Program-made: the position numbers and the translations under genes
Shown here: piece by piece, positions 6,908 to 7,835 of the stretch
Position numbering within the stretch: position 1 is the first letter of the stretch
How the letters are laid out: the number at the start of each line of letters is the position of its first letter
Assembly: GCA_017452115.1 (NCBI GenBank)
Contig: JAFTNB010000146.1
Coordinates: 1 to 7,835, forward strand
Origin: Alphaproteobacteria bacterium
GTDB taxonomy: Bacteria; Pseudomonadota; Alphaproteobacteria; RF32; CAG-239
Length of the DNA stretch: 7,835 nucleotides
Direction of reading: 5' to 3'
Notes under the pieces: model-generated
The model's input: the letters and a program-made list of their open reading frames with translations, nothing else
What the model was told of the DNA's origin: nothing
The model's database searches: none

Positions 6908-7063
6908 TTACCCCCTAATCATTGCTTGATAAAAAACTTTGTAACTCAACCCTTGTGTCAATACGCCGATACCGCCTTGGCATTTCCAACCGTCTTTGAG
7001 GTAAAAATTGACATACTCAATCAGCATATCTATGCTTTCGCTGCAAACAATATCATATTCCAT
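6908..7063 (-). CDS. DUF1737 domain protein
   Basis: A 51-residue protein made of a single DUF1737 domain: an opening strand MEYDIV, a helix (about residues 9-23), then DGWKCQGGIGV (24-34) and a terminal VFYQAMIR (43-50). The family's function is unknown. Upstream in-frame ATG 7088-7090 would add nine residues. I prefer ATG 7061-7063 because GAGAGG lies 5 bases upstream and translation then begins at the first residue of the domain, 10 bases after the DUF3768 stop. Only 2 bases separate its stop from the recombinase ATG, so the two are almost certainly co-translated. Confidence 0.82.
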   Translation of the reverse strand: MEYDIVCSESIDMLIEYVNFYLKDGWKCQGGIGVLTQGLSYKVFYQAMIRG

Positions 7064-7073
7064 ACGCACCTCT

Positions 7074-7400
7074 CTAGTATTCGTCAGCATACATAACTGT
7101 TAAAACGCGGTTGGTTATGCTTGGGTTTGCGGCATCCGGTGAGGCAAATTCAAAATTGCGGTCATAATAATTAATCTTCCAAAAGATTTTCTGCCCTTTG
7201 AAATCAAACGCCCCGAAATCATTTTCGCCATAAGGATTGTTATCTTCATCAAAATCCTTGAAATTGCGCACTTTGTTCATAATATGGGCAATGTCTTCTG
7301 AGCTGTTATTACGGATACCTGTGGTTAAAATTGTTGTTCCTAGTATCGGATTAGCCCGAAAAGTGTCATTAAGCTTTGCAATGGTAGCGGTATTAGTCAT
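7074..7400 (-). CDS. DUF3768 family protein
   Basis: A 108-residue protein matching DUF3768 along its whole length: AKLNDTFR (8-15), ILTTGI (24-29), FDEDNNPYGENDFGAF (50-65), FWKINYYD (73-80) and SPDAANPSITNRVL (87-100), ending in ADEY as family members typically do. Known members are mostly from Alphaproteobacteria and often sit in plasmid-like or accessory regions. No function is established that I can cite. The start overlaps the ankyrin gene by 8 bases (ATGACTAA), and AAGGA lies 8 bases upstream inside that gene. This indicates coupled translation. Confidence 0.88.
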   Translation of the reverse strand: MTNTATIAKLNDTFRANPILGTTILTTGIRNNSSEDIAHIMNKVRNFKDFDEDNNPYGENDFGAFDFKGQKIFWKINYYDRNFEFASPDAANPSITNRVLTVMYADEY

Positions 7401-7835
7401 GGCAACTTTCCTTCAACAAACGAACGCATAAGTAGGCGGTCATCCCGTCCTGTTCGGCGGCATAATCCCAAACATTTTTACCGGATTTGTTGGAAATATT
7501 CGGATTTGCACCGTTATCAATCATAAAATCCAGAATAGACAGTCTCATCAACGCTTGCGGATGTCTGACTATGTTCATAAAAGGCGTAAATCCTTCGTTA
7601 TCTTGTGCGTTGATATCTGAACCGGCATCCAGTAAAAGCTTCAAAGTAGACGGCGAGCTTCTGCGTTTAGCGGCAATCATAAACGGTGTCTCTCCGTCTT
7701 TGTTCCGAGAAGAAACATCACCACCGGCCTCTAAAAAGAGCTTAATCATATTAGTTTCATAAAATTCTTTGCACGCCCACATAAAAGGTGTCCAACCGCT
7801 CGCATTGTAAGGTTGGTTAACATCCGTACCGTTTG
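7393..7835 (-). CDS. Ankyrin-repeat protein, 5' end outside the window
   Basis: The frame stays open to the right edge, so this gene is partial. The ATG at 7780-7782 falls in the middle of an ankyrin repeat (GWTPFMWAC) and cannot be the true start. About 147 codons are visible, forming four repeats: one around GWTPFMWAC with LFLEAGGDVSSRN, one around GETPFMIAA with LLLDAGSDINAQD, one around GFTPFMNIV with FMIDNGANPNISN, and a degenerate capping repeat around GKNVWDYAA. Ankyrin repeats bind other proteins, and no catalytic domain is visible. The residues before the first visible repeat (DVNQPYN) look like the end of another, so the protein is longer. It leads the unit that ends with the recombinase. 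The visible part appears cytoplasmic; a signal peptide, if any, lies outside. Confidence 0.9.
   Translation of the reverse strand, partial: NGTDVNQPYNASGWTPFMWACKEFYETNMIKLFLEAGGDVSSRNKDGETPFMIAAKRRSSPSTLKLLLDAGSDINAQDNEGFTPFMNIVRHPQALMRLSILDFMIDNGANPNISNKSGKNVWDYAAEQDGMTAYLCVRLLKESCHD

Overview
The window is a low-GC bacterial accessory region with every credible gene on the minus strand. The best lineage hint is the DUF3768 protein at 7074-7400, a family I know mainly from Alphaproteobacteria. With the low GC content, this suggests an AT-rich alphaproteobacterium, perhaps host- or gut-associated. That assignment is tentative: there is no rRNA, tRNA or housekeeping gene to confirm it.

Read in the direction of transcription (right to left) there are three units. 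Unit A (7835 to 6324) holds an ankyrin-repeat protein whose 5' end lies outside the window, a DUF3768 protein, a DUF1737 protein and a small tyrosine recombinase. The genes overlap or sit within about 10 bases of each other. A weak bidirectional hairpin (6278-6306) closes the unit.

Unit B (6275 to 1582) starts from a promoter with a dyad at its -10 element. It encodes a 980-residue TrlF-type protein (PHP phosphoesterase domain fused to an SMC/ABC-like ATPase with a long coiled coil), a DUF2130 coiled-coil protein with a visible PD-(D/E)xK-like motif, and a 131-residue DUF2513-like protein. The junctions (3-base gap, then a 1-base stop/start overlap) imply coupled expression. An ATPase sensor fused to one possible nuclease domain, co-expressed with a second, next to a recombinase, is the layout expected of a mobile defence system. 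This is the most interesting content, but the function is inferred.

Unit C (1358 to 39) is a DUF4143-type AAA+ ATPase with its own good promoter. About 160 bases upstream of it carry a tandem array with a 32-base period, roughly three helical turns. One unit covers the -35 element and a partial unit covers the -10, so the array looks like a phased operator.

No complete insertion sequence, CRISPR array, tRNA or confirmed attachment site is visible. The only stretch over 150 bases without a gene is 1359-1581, which holds the array and promoter.
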